A DNA stretch of 64,000 nucleotides from Leifsonia sp. fls2-241-R2A-40a (GTDB lineage: Bacteria > Actinomycetota > Actinomycetes > Actinomycetales > Microbacteriaceae): contig NZ_JARVRS010000001.1 in NCBI RefSeq assembly GCF_030209575.1, positions 2,728,001 through 2,792,000 on the forward strand, given 5' to 3'. Below the pieces are notes generated by a model. That model was given only the letters and a program-made list of their open reading frames with translations, was not told the DNA's origin and did not search any database. Shown piece by piece: positions 36,937-48,406 of this stretch. The stretch's first letter is position 1. Each line of letters begins with the position of its first letter. The translations under genes were made by a program, and so were the position numbers.

Positions 36937-37007
36937 GAACTGGCTACACTTCTTCACAACGGCAGTCGAAAACCGGTTGTCCACAGATGCGCGTCCCTCG
37001 CTTCGAG

Positions 37008-37029
37008 TGTCGGACGTCCCTCCTAGAGT
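37008..37029 (+). promoter_or_regulatory. Second recA promoter, LexA-independent (PafBC/RecA-NDp type)
   Basis: TGTCGG (37008-37013) and TAGAGT (37024-37029) have the spacing of the mycobacterial RecA-NDp motif TGTCRGTG-N8-TANNNT; the last two bases of the first element differ (AC instead of TG). In mycobacteria this motif marks PafBC-controlled DNA-damage promoters. Confidence 0.5.
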
Positions 37030-37063
37030 CGAACCGAAGCGAAGCCCACGAAGGAGAACCGCA

Positions 37064-38140
<1,077 letters not shown>

Positions 38141-38171
38141 TCGCGTCCTCCGCCTCCCGAAGGGAATCCTC

Positions 38172-38978
38172 GTGGTGGTGAAGTTCCCGTCCTCGCCGGA
38201 GGACGACGCGGGCGACGGCACGCCGCGTGACGAAGTGGGGGAGCAGGAGCGTCTCGCTCCTGTCACTCCGCTGCGTCGTGCGGCGGCCGCCCGCCCGGAG
38301 GGCAGTGACGATCATCCCTCTCGCCGTGGCACCGCGCGGCCCGTGGTCGGGTTGAACAGCTCTGCCGGCGGCCGGAACAACACCGCCGCGCGGAACAACA
38401 CCGGCGGGTGGAACAACACGTGGGGCACAGAGGCGCCGGCGTCGGTGGCGGCGGCCGCCGAAGAGCCCGATGAGGAGACGATTCGGCAGACACGCAAGAC
38501 GAGCGGTCTCGCCATCCGGCAACTGGCGCGTCGAGGCATGTCGCGGTGGGAACTCGAACAGGTTCTGAACAAGCGCGAGATCGAGCCCGAGGTCTATGGC
38601 CCCGAACTCGACCGCCTCGAAGCACTCGGCGTGATCGATGACGCCTCCCTCGCGGTGACGCTCGCCTTCACGCAGCACAGCCGGAAGGGGCTGGGGCGCT
38701 CCGCGATCGCGCAAGAGCTCAAGAGCCGGCACATCGCTCCCGAATTCATCGAGGCGGCACTCGCCGACATCGGCGAAGACGACGAGCTCGAGCGTGCCAC
38801 CGAGCTCGCGGTCAAGCGCATGGGGCAGCTCTCGTCCTACGACGACGAGACCGCACGCCGGCGGCTGCACGGGTTCCTCGCCCGCAAGGGCTACGCCTCC
38901 GACGTGGTGCGGCAGGCGATGGATGCGGCCTTCGCCGGACGGCGTTCGCGCGGCGGCTCCGGCGTCCGCTTCCAGTGA
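38172..38978 (+). CDS. recX: Regulatory protein RecX
   Basis: 268 residues, GTG start. The RecX three-helix repeats fill about residues 115-262 ([38 protein letters not shown], and the [28 protein letters not shown] repeat). RecX binds the RecA filament and limits it. The first 110 residues are an extra, disordered-looking region with three RNNT/WNNT units; many RecX proteins lack such an extension. Co-transcribed with recA. Confidence 0.9.
   Translation: MVVKFPSSPEDDAGDGTPRDEVGEQERLAPVTPLRRAAAARPEGSDDHPSRRGTARPVVGLNSSAGGRNNTAARNNTGGWNNTWGTEAPASVAAAAEEPDEETIRQTRKTSGLAIRQLARRGMSRWELEQVLNKREIEPEVYGPELDRLEALGVIDDASLAVTLAFTQHSRKGLGRSAIAQELKSRHIAPEFIEAALADIGEDDELERATELAVKRMGQLSSYDDETARRRLHGFLARKGYASDVVRQAMDAAFAGRRSRGGSGVRFQ
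38374..38427. repeat. Three 18-bp repeat units in recX
   Basis: GGAACAACAC recurs at 38374, 38392 and 38410, an exact 18-bp period, encoding (R/W)NNT units of six residues in the N-terminal extension of RecX. Confidence 0.8.
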
Positions 38979-39023
38979 CGGAAGGCTGGGGACAGCGGGT
39001 CGTCGCGCGGCCCGTCGGAAACG

Positions 39024-39029
39024 TAGACT
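39024..39029 (+). promoter_or_regulatory. -10 box TAGACT of miaB
   Basis: TAGACT is followed by 10 nt and the ATG at 39040; a very short leader or leaderless mRNA. Confidence 0.45.
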
Positions 39030-39039
39030 TGTCGCCATT

Positions 39040-40680
39040 ATGAGCATCCTGGAACAGCGCAGCGTCATCGAGCCCTCCGAGGCGGCGGTCCGCGCCGACG
39101 GCCGGGCGCGAACGTACGAGGTACGCACGTTCGGCTGCCAGATGAACGTCCACGACTCCGAGCGGCTCAGTGGGTCGCTCGAAGCGGCCGGGTACGTTCC
39201 GGCGAACGGTGAAGAAGCCGACATCGTCGTCATCAACACCTGCGCCGTGCGCGAGAACGCGGACAACAAGCTCTACGGCAACCTCGGGCATCTCGCCGGG
39301 GTGAAGCGCCGCCACGAGGGGATGCAGATCGCCGTAGGCGGCTGCCTCGCGCAGAAGGACAAGAACGTCATCCTCGAGAAGGCCCCGTGGGTCGACGTGG
39401 TCTTCGGCACCCACAACATGGGCGCGCTCCCGAGCCTGCTCGAGCGGGCCCGCCACAACGACGCGGCGGAGATCGAGATCCTCGAGTCGCTCGAGACCTT
39501 CCCGTCGACGCTGCCCACGAAGCGGGACTCCTCCTACTCCGGCTGGGTCTCCATCTCGGTCGGCTGCAACAACACCTGCACGTTCTGCATCGTCCCGTCG
39601 CTGCGCGGCAAGGAGAAGGACCGCCGTCCGGGCGACATCCTCGCCGAGATCCAGGCACTCGTCGACGACGGCGCCATCGAGGTCACCCTCCTCGGTCAGA
39701 ACGTGAACTCCTACGGCGTCGAGTTCGGCGACCGACAGGCGTTCAGCAAGCTGCTCCGGGCGGCGGGCCAGATCGACGGGCTGGAGCGCATCCGCTTCAC
39801 CAGCCCGCACCCGGCCGCGTTCACGGACGACGTGATCGACGCCATGGCCGAGACGCCCAACGTCATGCCGCAGCTGCACATGCCGCTGCAGTCCGGCTCC
39901 GACCGCATCCTCCGTTCGATGAGGCGCTCGTACCGGTCGGAGAAGTTCCTCGGCATCCTCGACCGCGTTCGGGCGAAGCTTCCGGAGGCGGCGATCAGCA
40001 CCGACATCATCGTCGGCTTCCCGGGGGAGACGGAGGAGGACTTCCAGGAGACCCTCCGCGTCGTCGAGGCGGCACGATTCGCCTCCGCGTTCACGTTCCA
40101 GTACTCGATCCGCCCCGGAACGCCGGCGGCCACCATGGCCGACCAGGTGCCCAAGGAGATCGTCCAGGAGCGCTATGAGCGCCTCATCGCCCTCCAGGAG
40201 CGCATCTCGCAGGAGGAGAATCAGAAGCTGATCGGCCGGGAGGTCGAGCTCCTCGTCGCGAACGGCGAGGGCCGCAAGGACGCGGACACCCGCCGCCTCA
40301 GCGGGCGCGCCCGCGACAGCCGGCTCGTCCACTTCGAGGTCCCGGCCGGCTCCGAGCTGCCGCGTCCGGGAGACGTCGTCATGGTTCGCGTGACGCAGTC
40401 CGCTCCGCACCATCTCATCGCCGACTCCGTCGACGGCGCCCCCCTCCGCATCCGCCGGACGCGCGCCGGCGACGCCTGGGACCGCGCTGAGGCCGAATCC
40501 TGCGCAGTACCCGCCCACGGCAGCGCCGGGAGCGGCTCCGCCGAACCGGGCCGCGTCTCGCTCGGCCTGCCCGAGCTACGCGTCGGGCTCCCGGCCCTCC
40601 GCCCGCTCACCCGCGAGCCGCTCACGTCGCCCGGCGTCGGCACCATGCCCATCTACGACCCGACGGACGGCCAGCGCTGA
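39040..40680 (+). CDS. miaB: tRNA-2-methylthio-N6-dimethylallyladenosine synthase MiaB
   Basis: 546 residues. N-terminal UPF0004 domain with cluster cysteines ([27 protein letters not shown]), radical SAM domain with GCNNTCTFC (Cys176, 180, 183), and a C-terminal TRAM domain ending near residue 470. It adds the methylthio group to isopentenyl-A37 of tRNAs. A 70-residue Pro/Gly/Ser-rich tail follows TRAM. The TGA stop overlaps the proposed CTG start of miaA. Confidence 0.95.
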   Translation: MSILEQRSVIEPSEAAVRADGRARTYEVRTFGCQMNVHDSERLSGSLEAAGYVPANGEEADIVVINTCAVRENADNKLYGNLGHLAGVKRRHEGMQIAVGGCLAQKDKNVILEKAPWVDVVFGTHNMGALPSLLERARHNDAAEIEILESLETFPSTLPTKRDSSYSGWVSISVGCNNTCTFCIVPSLRGKEKDRRPGDILAEIQALVDDGAIEVTLLGQNVNSYGVEFGDRQAFSKLLRAAGQIDGLERIRFTSPHPAAFTDDVIDAMAETPNVMPQLHMPLQSGSDRILRSMRRSYRSEKFLGILDRVRAKLPEAAISTDIIVGFPGETEEDFQETLRVVEAARFASAFTFQYSIRPGTPAATMADQVPKEIVQERYERLIALQERISQEENQKLIGREVELLVANGEGRKDADTRRLSGRARDSRLVHFEVPAGSELPRPGDVVMVRVTQSAPHHLIADSVDGAPLRIRRTRAGDAWDRAEAESCAVPAHGSAGSGSAEPGRVSLGLPELRVGLPALRPLTREPLTSPGVGTMPIYDPTDGQR

Positions 40681-41636
40681 GCGCCGGACCCGTCCCGCCG
40701 CTCGTCGCCATCGTCGGGCCGACCGGAACGGGCAAGACCGACCTCTCCCTCGCTCTCGCAGGCGCGCTCAGCGCCCGGGGTCGATCCGCCGAGGTGGTCA
40801 ACGCCGACGCCATGCAGCTCTACCGCGGCATGGACATCGGCACGGCCAAGCTGCCGTCGAGCGAGTGGCGCGGCATCCCGCATCACCTCTTCGACGTGCT
40901 CGACGTGACCGATGAGGCGACCGTCGCCCGGTACCAGCTGGACGCCCGGGAGGCCATCCGGCAGATCCTGGCGCGGGGAGCGGTCCCTATCCTGGTCGGC
41001 GGGTCGGGGCTCTACGTGTCGAGCGTCCTCTTCGACCTCCGCTTCCCGGGCACCGACCCCGAACTCCGCGCCCGACTGGAGGCCGACCTCACCGAGCACG
41101 GACCCGGGATGCTCTACCAGCGCCTCGCCGAACGCGACCCGGAGGCCGCGCGCCGGATCGGATCCAGCAACGGCCGCCGCATCGTCCGAGCCCTCGAGGT
41201 CGCCGAACTGACCGGCACCTCCGTCTCCGGCACGCTCCCCGACGAACCGCAGCTGTGGCACGAGCCGACCGTCGTCATCGGGCTCTCCGCGCCGCGCGAG
41301 CAACTGGTCGAACGGCTGGACGCCCGGGTCGAGAGGATGTGGGCCGACGGCCTGCCCGCCGAGGTCGCCGGGCTCGTCCCCGCCGGGATCGATCGCGGCG
41401 TCACCGCACGGCGTGCGATCGGCTACGCGCAGGCGCTCTCCGAGCTGCGCGGCGAGCTCACCCGCGACGAAGCCGTCACCCAGACCCAGCAGCTCACCCG
41501 GCGGTACGCCCGCCGCCAGGTCAGCTGGTTCAAGCGCTACCCGGACATCCATTGGCTCGACTTCGACGCGCCGGACCTGGTGGATGCGGCGCTCGCGCTC
41601 GTCGAGGCCGCCGAACTACTCGGCGACGGTCGCTAG
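40677..41636 (+). CDS. miaA: tRNA dimethylallyltransferase MiaA, probable CTG start
   Basis: 319 residues counted from a CTG at 40677. The P-loop [13 protein letters not shown] is essential and lies at about residues 9-21; no ATG, GTG or TTG is in frame between it and upstream sequence that reads as miaB. The first standard start, GTG at 40794, would delete the P-loop. The CTG overlaps the miaB TGA (CTGA), the usual form of coupling in this window. Other motifs: [31 protein letters not shown], and the C-terminal [13 protein letters not shown]. It transfers dimethylallyl to A37 of tRNA before MiaB acts. Confidence 0.88.
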   Translation: MSAGPVPPLVAIVGPTGTGKTDLSLALAGALSARGRSAEVVNADAMQLYRGMDIGTAKLPSSEWRGIPHHLFDVLDVTDEATVARYQLDAREAIRQILARGAVPILVGGSGLYVSSVLFDLRFPGTDPELRARLEADLTEHGPGMLYQRLAERDPEAARRIGSSNGRRIVRALEVAELTGTSVSGTLPDEPQLWHEPTVVIGLSAPREQLVERLDARVERMWADGLPAEVAGLVPAGIDRGVTARRAIGYAQALSELRGELTRDEAVTQTQQLTRRYARRQVSWFKRYPDIHWLDFDAPDLVDAALALVEAAELLGDGR

Positions 41637-41639
41637 GCT
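41634..41639 (+). promoter_or_regulatory. -10 box TAGGCT of dapF (leaderless)
   Basis: TAGGCT, which contains the last bases of miaA and its stop TAG, is followed by 7 nt and the ATG at 41647. Confidence 0.45.
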
Positions 41640-41646
41640 GGAACGC

Positions 41647-42525
41647 ATGGCGACCATCCACTTCACCAAGGGTCAGGGCACGGGCAACGACTTCGTGCTG
41701 TACTCCGACCCGGAGGGGCGCCTGCCGCTCACCGCCTCCCAGATCGCGGAGGTCTGCGACCGGCACTTCGGCGTCGGCGCCGACGGCGTGATCCGCGCCG
41801 TCCGCTCCGAGCACCTGCCGGAGGGTGAGGCGGCACTGGCGGAGGACGAGGCCGCGACCTGGTTCATGGACTACTACAACGCCGACGGGTCGCCCGCGGA
41901 GATGTGCGGAAACGGTATCCGCGTCTACGTCCGCTATCTGCTGGAGACCGGGCTCGCCGAACTGCCCGCCGGGGGGACGATCGCGATCGGAACCCGGTCC
42001 GGCGTGCGCGACGTCCAGCGCAGCACCAACGGCTTCCAGGTCGACCTCGGGCGCTGGGATCTCGCCGGAGGCGAGCCGCTGGTCCGCGCCAAGGAGCTGC
42101 CGGTCGCCCGCCCGGGGCTGGGCATCGACATGGGCAATCCGCACGTGGTCGTGGCGGTGGCCGACGACGACGAGCTGGATGCGGCCGACCTCTCGTACAT
42201 CCCGCACCTCGAGCCGACCCCGGAGCACGGCGCGAACGTCGAGTTCGTCGTCCCGCACGAGCCGCTGATCACGGACGGCGTCGGCCGCATCCGGATGCGC
42301 GTGCACGAGCGGGGCAGCGGCGAGACGCTGTCGTGCGGCACGGGTGCGGCTGCCGCCGCGCTCGCTGTCCGCTATTGGGCCGGTGAGGGTGCGCCCAACC
42401 AGTGGCGCGTGGATGTGCCCGGCGGCACGGTCGGGGTGCGCATGTTCCCCACGGAGGACGGCGAGCACGTCGGACTCTCCGGCCCGGCCGCCCTCGTCTT
42501 CACCGGCACCCTCGAGCTCGCCTGA
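41647..42525 (+). CDS. dapF: Diaminopimelate epimerase
   Basis: 292 residues. The two catalytic cysteines are Cys87 in AEMCGNGIR and Cys230 in [10 protein letters not shown], one in each half of the fold. It interconverts LL- and meso-diaminopimelate. With dapA, dapB and dapC this window holds four steps of the succinylase route. The start at 41647 is set by the conserved [16 protein letters not shown]. Confidence 0.95.
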   Translation: MATIHFTKGQGTGNDFVLYSDPEGRLPLTASQIAEVCDRHFGVGADGVIRAVRSEHLPEGEAALAEDEAATWFMDYYNADGSPAEMCGNGIRVYVRYLLETGLAELPAGGTIAIGTRSGVRDVQRSTNGFQVDLGRWDLAGGEPLVRAKELPVARPGLGIDMGNPHVVVAVADDDELDAADLSYIPHLEPTPEHGANVEFVVPHEPLITDGVGRIRMRVHERGSGETLSCGTGAAAAALAVRYWAGEGAPNQWRVDVPGGTVGVRMFPTEDGEHVGLSGPAALVFTGTLELA

Positions 42526-42564
42526 CGCATCCCCGAGGCACCCGCGTTCGACGAGCTCCCCGTC

Positions 42565-43176
42565 TCAGGCGTGCGCGCGAGCCCGTAGAACGCGGTAGCC
42601 CTTGGAGGTCGCAGCGCGCGTCGTCGTCAGCTCCGGGAACGTGGTCTGCATCCAGCGGTGCAGAGAGTCGCTGCCGAGGTTGCGCTGCACGACCAGCCAC
42701 GCGTCCGATCCCGGCTCCAGCCGCGGCAGCCACTTCTCCAGGATGTTGTGCAGTTCGTTCTTGCCGACGCGGATCGGCGGATTCGACCAGATGGTCGTAA
42801 ATCGCACGTCATCGGGAAGATTTTCGGGCGTCACCGGGTTTACATTGGTGAGACCGAGCTTCTGCGCATTCCTGCGCACCAGATCCAGCGCTCGGGTATT
42901 GACGTCGACGGCCCACACCGTCGCATGAGGGGATTCGAGAGCAAGTGTGAGAGCCACCGGGCCCCAGCCGCAGCCGAGGTCGAGCAACTGACCTCCGGGC
43001 GGAGGCGCGGGGACATGGTCCAGCAGCACTCGCGTACCCATATCGACGCGCTCCGGGCTGAAGATGCCGTTGGCCGTCACCAACTCGTAGGTGTGACCGG
43101 CGAGGCGTGCGGTGAACGGCCGCAGGTTCATCTCGCTCTCGGGCGCCGGGGAAAAGTAGTGATCTCCGCTGGCCAT
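42565..43176 (-). CDS. Class I SAM-dependent methyltransferase, RsmC-like
   Basis: 203 residues. SAM motif LLDLGCGWGPVAL near residue 55-68 and the catalytic N-P-P motif WSNPPIRVG near residue 130, which marks N2-guanine RNA methyltransferases of the RsmC/RlmG group. A 16S rRNA guanine is the likely target, but the single-domain form makes the exact site uncertain. Convergent with dapF, divergent from hflX. Confidence 0.85.
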   Translation of the reverse strand: MASGDHYFSPAPESEMNLRPFTARLAGHTYELVTANGIFSPERVDMGTRVLLDHVPAPPPGGQLLDLGCGWGPVALTLALESPHATVWAVDVNTRALDLVRRNAQKLGLTNVNPVTPENLPDDVRFTTIWSNPPIRVGKNELHNILEKWLPRLEPGSDAWLVVQRNLGSDSLHRWMQTTFPELTTTRAATSKGYRVLRARAHA

Positions 43177-43182
43177 AAGCAG

Positions 43183-43188
43183 ACCGTA
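43183..43188 (-). promoter_or_regulatory. -10 box TACGGT of the methyltransferase gene (leaderless)
   Basis: On the minus strand TACGGT is followed by 6 nt and the ATG at 43176. Confidence 0.45.
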
Positions 43189-43204
43189 CAGGACACGAAC
43201 AAAC

Positions 43205-43210
43205 TAGGGT
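43205..43210 (+). promoter_or_regulatory. Putative -10 box (TAGGGT) of hflX
   Basis: TAGGGT lies 21 nt upstream of the ATG and overlaps the palindrome GGGTTAACCC (43207-43216). No good -35 is visible; GGGGA near 43222 is a usable ribosome site. Confidence 0.4.
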
Positions 43211-43231
43211 TAACCCGGATCGGGGAACTGA

Positions 43232-44767
43232 ATGACTGATAACACCGACATCCGCGAACACGATGCAGACGACGTCGTCGCACGCGTGCTCGCGACCGAG
43301 GGGAACCGCGCCAGCGTAACGCTGTTCGGCGGCGCGACCTCCTCCCGGGCGCAGGCTCTGCAGAGCGACGGAGCCGACGGCGGCTCCCACGACGGCGACC
43401 AGTTCGACCGCGAGGAGCGCGCGGCGTTGCGCCGCGTCTCGGGTCTTTCGACCGAGCTCCAGGACGTCACCGAGGTCGAGTACCGGCAGCTGCGGCTGGA
43501 GAACGTGGTGCTCATCGGCGTCTACTCGCAGGGCTCCCTGCAGGACGCTGAGAACTCCATGCGCGAACTCGCCGCACTGGCCGAGACCGCCGGAGCGGCC
43601 GTCCTCGACGGCCTGCTGCAGCGCCGACCGCATCCCGACGCGAGCACCTACCTCGGCCGCGGAAAGGCGGAGGAGCTCGCCGGGCTCGTGGCAGCGCTCG
43701 GCGCCGACACCGTGATCGCCGACACCGAGCTGGCCCCCAGCCAGCGACGTGCGCTGGAGGACGTGGTGAAGGTGAAGGTGATCGACCGCACGGCGGTGAT
43801 CCTCGACATCTTCAGCCAGCACGCCAAGAGCCGCGAGGGCAAGGCGCAGGTCGAGCTCGCACAGCTCGAGTACCTGCTCCCGCGCCTTCGAGGCTGGGGT
43901 GAGTCGATGTCCCGCCAGGCCGGTGGCCAGGTGGGTGGCGCCGGCGCCGGTATGGGATCGCGTGGTCCCGGTGAGACCAAGATCGAGCTGGACCGTCGTC
44001 GCATCCACACGCGCATGGCCCGTCTGCGCAAGCAGATCGCCGGCTTCAAGCCGGCGCGCGAGGCCAAGCGCGCGAACCGCAACCGCAACTCGGTGCCGTC
44101 CGTGGCGATCGCCGGCTACACCAACGCGGGCAAGTCGAGCCTGCTGAACCGCGTGACGAAGGCCGGCGTGCTGGTCGAGAACGCGCTGTTCGCGACCCTC
44201 GACGCGACCGTGCGCCGCAGTGTGACCGCTGACGGCCGGCTGTACACGCTGGCCGACACCGTCGGCTTCGTGCGCAACCTCCCGCATCAGCTGGTGGAGG
44301 CGTTCCGCTCGACCTTGGAGGAGGTCGCCGATTCCGACGTCATCGTTCACGTCGTCGACGGCTCGCATCCGGACCCCGCGGCGCAGCTGGCGACGGTGCG
44401 CGACGTGATCGGCGAGGTCGGTGCGCGCGACATCCCGGAGATCGTGGTCTTCAACAAGGCCGACCTGATCTCCCCGGACGACCGTCTGGTGCTGCGCGGC
44501 CTGGAGCCGGGCGCGATCTTCGCGTCGGCCCGCACCGGCGAGGGCGTGGATGAGGTGCTCGCCGCCATCGCGCGGCTGCTGCCCGACCCCTCCCTCGAGG
44601 TGGAGCTCGTGGTGCCGTACGACCGGGGCGACCTGATCTCCGCTCTGCACGAGCGCGGCCGGGTCATCTCGACCGACTACGTGGAGGAGGGAACCCGCGT
44701 CACCGCGCGGATCATGCCCGAATACCACGCGGCGTTCGAGCCGTTCGAGGTCGCTGCCGCGGAGTAG
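43232..44767 (+). CDS. hflX: GTPase HflX
   Basis: 511 residues. N-terminal HflX domain with the DGLLQRRPHPDASTYLGRGKAEEL motif, the glycine-rich linker GGAGAGMGSRGPGETKIE, and the G domain with Walker A GYTNAGKSS (about residue 295) and NKAD. It binds the 50S subunit and splits stalled ribosomes. The first 60 residues are poorly conserved. Confidence 0.95.
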   Translation: MTDNTDIREHDADDVVARVLATEGNRASVTLFGGATSSRAQALQSDGADGGSHDGDQFDREERAALRRVSGLSTELQDVTEVEYRQLRLENVVLIGVYSQGSLQDAENSMRELAALAETAGAAVLDGLLQRRPHPDASTYLGRGKAEELAGLVAALGADTVIADTELAPSQRRALEDVVKVKVIDRTAVILDIFSQHAKSREGKAQVELAQLEYLLPRLRGWGESMSRQAGGQVGGAGAGMGSRGPGETKIELDRRRIHTRMARLRKQIAGFKPAREAKRANRNRNSVPSVAIAGYTNAGKSSLLNRVTKAGVLVENALFATLDATVRRSVTADGRLYTLADTVGFVRNLPHQLVEAFRSTLEEVADSDVIVHVVDGSHPDPAAQLATVRDVIGEVGARDIPEIVVFNKADLISPDDRLVLRGLEPGAIFASARTGEGVDEVLAAIARLLPDPSLEVELVVPYDRGDLISALHERGRVISTDYVEEGTRVTARIMPEYHAAFEPFEVAAAE

Positions 44768-44828
44768 TCGGCGTCTTCCGTCCACAGGGCCGGACCGGAT
44801 CGCATGTGTCACAGGATGACGCAGGCGA

Positions 44829-44857
44829 TTCCGTCCGGCCTTCTGCGTTGCTAGATT
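44829..44857 (+). promoter_or_regulatory. Putative metF promoter
   Basis: -35 TTCCGT (44829-44834), 17 nt, -10 TAGATT (44852-44857). It would give a leader of about 120 nt. The arms GGCCGGAC (44788) and GTCCGGCC (44833) also pair across 37 nt and may end hflX transcription. Confidence 0.4.
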
Positions 44858-44925
44858 GCGTGACAACCGAAGCGGGCGACCGCTGACGTGGTGCGACAGC
44901 CGAGCCCGGCACCCGCCCGTGAATT

Positions 44926-44950
44926 CCCGCCACCGGACACCGGTGGCGGG
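44926..44950 (+). promoter_or_regulatory. Strong hairpin in the metF leader
   Basis: CCCGCCACCGG and CCGGTGGCGGG pair perfectly over 11 bp around an ACA loop, ending 36 nt before the metF ATG. No T-run follows, so it is a leader structure rather than a normal terminator. I see no known SAM, SAH or cobalamin riboswitch core. Confidence 0.5.
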
Positions 44951-44986
44951 GCGTCCCGTGCCGCTGTCCGACCAGTCGAGGAGCCC

Positions 44987-45964
44987 ATGAGCTGTACCGA
45001 GGCCCGGTACTCCTTCGAGTTGTACCCACCGCGCAACGAGCGCGCCGCCGAGGCGCTCCCGGCCACGATCGACCGCCTCGCGGCCGTCCGGCCCGACTTC
45101 ATCTCGGTGACGTACGGCGCAGGCGGCTCGTCGCGGACCGCCTCCCTGGAGGTGCTCCGCTACATCCTCGAGCACACCGACGTGAGCCCGATGGCCCACC
45201 TGACCTGTGTCAGCTCGTCGCACGAAGAGGCGCACCGGCTGATCCGCGACTTCCTGGACGCCGGCGTCCGGCGGTTCCTCGCCGTGCGCGGCGACCCGCC
45301 CGAGGGCTTGACGGCGGGGGAGGACGGCATCGGAGACATCCGGACGACGGCCGAGCTGGTGCAGCTCATCCACCGGGTGCAGGCCGAGCGCGCCCCCTAC
45401 GGTGAGCTGGACGTGCCGGAGCTGCACGCCCACGCCGTGCTCGACCATCGCGAGCACGTGCAGATCGCCGTCGCGGCCTTCCCGAACGGGCATCCCTCGT
45501 CCCGCTCCGTCTCCCAGGACATCGACGCGCTGCTGGCGAAGCAGGCCGCGGGCGCCAACCTCGGCATCACCCAGCTGTTCTTCCACGCGGAGGACTACTT
45601 CCACTTCACCCAGCGGGCGGCGGACGCGGGGGTCGACTTCCCCATCCTTCCCGGCATCATGCCCGTCACCAGTCCCGCCCGCCTGAAGCGGATGCTGGAG
45701 CTGAGCGGCGAGGACCTGCCGAGCGACCTCGCCATCGAGCTCGAGGTCGAGCCGACCGACGAGGGTCGCCGGGAGATCGGCATCGCCTGGGCGGCACGGC
45801 TCGGCGAACGGCTGCTCGACGGCGGCGCCCCGGGCCTGCACCTGTACACCTTCAACCAGCACGAGGCCGTCCTGTCCGTGCTCGACCGTATCGGGGTGCT
45901 CCCGGCAGTGGAGAGCCCCCGCACCACCTCCGAGGAATCGGCCACCGAAAGGGAACCAGCATGA
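44987..45964 (+). CDS. metF: 5,10-methylenetetrahydrofolate reductase
   Basis: 325 residues from the ATG at 44987, preceded by GAGGAG; an upstream in-frame start at 44888 would include the leader hairpin. FAD-dependent TIM barrel: [28 protein letters not shown] and RGDPPEGL, the expected MetF order. It supplies 5-methyl-THF to MetE, whose ATG overlaps its stop by 4 nt. Confidence 0.93.
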   Translation: MSCTEARYSFELYPPRNERAAEALPATIDRLAAVRPDFISVTYGAGGSSRTASLEVLRYILEHTDVSPMAHLTCVSSSHEEAHRLIRDFLDAGVRRFLAVRGDPPEGLTAGEDGIGDIRTTAELVQLIHRVQAERAPYGELDVPELHAHAVLDHREHVQIAVAAFPNGHPSSRSVSQDIDALLAKQAAGANLGITQLFFHAEDYFHFTQRAADAGVDFPILPGIMPVTSPARLKRMLELSGEDLPSDLAIELEVEPTDEGRREIGIAWAARLGERLLDGGAPGLHLYTFNQHEAVLSVLDRIGVLPAVESPRTTSEESATEREPA

Positions 45965-48321
45965 CCGACACCACCCGCGCAGCCCAGCGTCCCGCCTTCC
46001 CGGCGGGCACGATCATCGGCTACCCGCGCATCGGCCGCCGCCGCGAGCTCAAGAAGGCGGTGGAGGCGTTCTGGGCCGGCAGCATCACGGCCGACGAGCT
46101 GGAGGCGACAGCGGCCGACCTGCGGTCGGTCACCCGCGAGCGGCTCGCGTCGTTGGGGCTGGGACGCACCGACGCCTCCATCCCGGAGAGCTTCAGCTTC
46201 TACGACCAGGTGCTGGATGCGGCCGTCGCGGTCGGTGCGCTGCCCGCGCGGTTCGCGGGGCTCGCCGGTGCAGTCGGCTCCGTCGACCTGGCCGGGTATT
46301 TCACGATCGCCCGCGGCGAAGGGGAGAACCCGCCGCTGGAGATGACGAAGTGGTTCGACTCGAACTACCACTACCTCGTACCGGAGATCGGTCCGGAGAC
46401 CGACTTCCGGCTGGCGTCGGACCGCATCGTGCGTGAATTCGAGGAGGCCGCGGCCGCGGGCTTCGTCACCCGCCCGGTGATCGTGGGGCCCGTGACGTTC
46501 CTCCTGCTGAGCAAGGCGAGTGACGACGCGCCCGAGGGCTTCCGCCCGCTGTCGCGCCTCGGCGACCTGCTCCCGGTGTACCGCGAGCTGCTCGCGCGGC
46601 TGGCCGCCGCGGGCGCACCCTGGGTGCAGCTCGACGAGCCGGCCCTCGTCAGCGAGAGCATCGACGAGGGCCGGGATGCGGTGCTCGCCGCGGTACGCAC
46701 GGCCTACGACGAACTCGGCGCGACTTCCGACCGGCCGGCGATCTTCGTCGCCGCTCCGTACGGCAGCCTGGACGACGCCCTCCCGGCGCTGGCGGCCACG
46801 CCGGTCGAGGCGATTTCGCTCGACCTCGTGCGCGGGTCGCTCCCGACCGGGCTGGACACGGCAACGGCGTCTGCACTCGCAGAGAAGACGCTGGTCGGTG
46901 GCGTGATCGACGGCCACAACATCTGGCGCGGCGACCTGGAGGCCGCATTCGGAACGCTCACCGAGCTTCTGTCGCTCAGTCCCGACGTCGCGGTGTCGAC
47001 GTCCACCTCGCTGCTGCACGTCCCGCACGATGTCGAGGACGAGCCGGAGCTGGATGCGCGGCTGAAGTCGTGGCTCGCCTTCGCCGACCAGAAGGTCGCC
47101 CAGGTGGCAGTGCTGGCCCGCGGCATCGTCGACGGGCACGAAGCGATCCAGGACGAGCTGACGGCGGCGACGGCGGCGCTGGCCGACCGCGCGGGAGCCC
47201 CCGGCGTGCGGGTTCCCGCCGTCCGCGAGCGGGAGGCGGCGCTCACCGACGCCGACTTCCGCCGCGGCGAGTACACGGACCGCCTGACGGCCCAGGAGGA
47301 GGCGCTCGGGCTGCCGTTCCTCCCCACGACGACCATCGGATCCTTCCCCCAGACGGCCGACATCCGCCGGTCGCGCGCGCAGCTCGCCAAGGGCCTCATC
47401 AGCGAAGCCGAGTACCTCGGCCGGATGCGCGACGAGATCAAGCGCGTCGTCGACCTCCAGGAGGAGATCGGGATCGACGTCATCGTTCACGGCGAGCCGG
47501 AGCGCAACGACATGGTCCAGTACTTCGCCGAGAACCTGGAGGGCTTCGCGGTCACCCAGAACGGCTGGGTGCAGTCGTACGGCTCGCGCTGTACGCGCCC
47601 GTCCATCCTCTGGGGCGATGTCTCCCGCACTGCCCCGATCACCGTCGACTGGTCGACCTACACGCAGAGCCTCACCGCCAAGCCGGTGAAGGGGATGCTG
47701 ACCGGCCCGGTCACCATCCTCGCCTGGTCGTTCGTTCGCGACGACCAGCCGCTCGGCGAGACGGCCCGTCAGGTGGCGCTCGCGCTCCGGGACGAGATCG
47801 CCGACCTGGAGGAGGCGGGCATCCGCGTCGTCCAGGTGGACGAGCCGGCGCTCCGTGAGCTGCTGCCGCTCAAGAAGGCGGCGCAGGACGAGTACCTGGA
47901 GTGGTCGGTCGGATCGTTCCGGCTCGCGACCTCGGGCGTCGCCGACCGGACGCAGATCCACACGCACCTCTGCTACTCGGAGTTCGGCGTGGTGATCGAC
48001 GCGATCCGCAACCTCGACGCGGACGTGACCAGCATCGAGGCCGCGCGCAGCCGGATGGAGGTCGTGCACGACATCCAGCGCTCCGGCTTCGAGCACGGCA
48101 TCGGCCCGGGCGTCTACGACATCCACTCACCGCGGGTGCCGTCGGTCGAGGAGGTCACCGAGCTGCTGGAGACGGCGCTGGGCGCGATCCCGGGCCGCCA
48201 GCTGTGGGTGAACCCGGACTGCGGTCTGAAGACCCGTGGCTACGACGAGACGGTCGCCTCGCTGCGGAACATCATCGAGGCCACGCGCGGGGTCCGGGAG
48301 CGGGCGTCGGTCTCGGCCTGA
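45961..48321 (+). CDS. metE: Cobalamin-independent methionine synthase
   Basis: 786 residues with both MetE halves. Zinc ligands are in the C-terminal domain: HTHLCYSEF (about 668-676), the glutamate region after it, and the Cys in NPDCGLKTR (about 754). It methylates homocysteine with 5-methyl-THF polyglutamate. Coupled to metF. A long-stem hairpin follows. Confidence 0.96.
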   Translation: MTDTTRAAQRPAFPAGTIIGYPRIGRRRELKKAVEAFWAGSITADELEATAADLRSVTRERLASLGLGRTDASIPESFSFYDQVLDAAVAVGALPARFAGLAGAVGSVDLAGYFTIARGEGENPPLEMTKWFDSNYHYLVPEIGPETDFRLASDRIVREFEEAAAAGFVTRPVIVGPVTFLLLSKASDDAPEGFRPLSRLGDLLPVYRELLARLAAAGAPWVQLDEPALVSESIDEGRDAVLAAVRTAYDELGATSDRPAIFVAAPYGSLDDALPALAATPVEAISLDLVRGSLPTGLDTATASALAEKTLVGGVIDGHNIWRGDLEAAFGTLTELLSLSPDVAVSTSTSLLHVPHDVEDEPELDARLKSWLAFADQKVAQVAVLARGIVDGHEAIQDELTAATAALADRAGAPGVRVPAVREREAALTDADFRRGEYTDRLTAQEEALGLPFLPTTTIGSFPQTADIRRSRAQLAKGLISEAEYLGRMRDEIKRVVDLQEEIGIDVIVHGEPERNDMVQYFAENLEGFAVTQNGWVQSYGSRCTRPSILWGDVSRTAPITVDWSTYTQSLTAKPVKGMLTGPVTILAWSFVRDDQPLGETARQVALALRDEIADLEEAGIRVVQVDEPALRELLPLKKAAQDEYLEWSVGSFRLATSGVADRTQIHTHLCYSEFGVVIDAIRNLDADVTSIEAARSRMEVVHDIQRSGFEHGIGPGVYDIHSPRVPSVEEVTELLETALGAIPGRQLWVNPDCGLKTRGYDETVASLRNIIEATRGVRERASVSA

Positions 48322-48339
48322 CACGTCCCTACGACGGAG

Positions 48340-48374
48340 CCGGCCCCGGTACGCGCACAGCGAACCGGGGCCGG
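48340..48374 (+). terminator. Terminator-like hairpin after metE
   Basis: CCGGCCCCGGT (48340-48350) pairs with ACCGGGGCCGG (48364-48374), 11 bp, around a 13-nt loop. The tail has no clear T-run. Confidence 0.6.
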
Positions 48375-48406
48375 TGCCTATGCGGGCGCCGTGTGAGGAT
48401 GACCGT

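Noticed and set aside
44768-44986. SAM, SAH or cobalamin riboswitch in front of metF-metE
   Set aside because: I looked for the conserved cores of SAM-IV, SAH and B12 elements by eye and found none; only the simple hairpin is supported.
42809-45862. 1017-codon minus-strand open frame across hflX and metF
   Set aside because: Antisense shadow; HflX and MetF motifs are all on the plus strand.
45595-48126. 843-codon minus-strand open frame across metE
   Set aside because: Antisense shadow of metE with biased composition and no domain.
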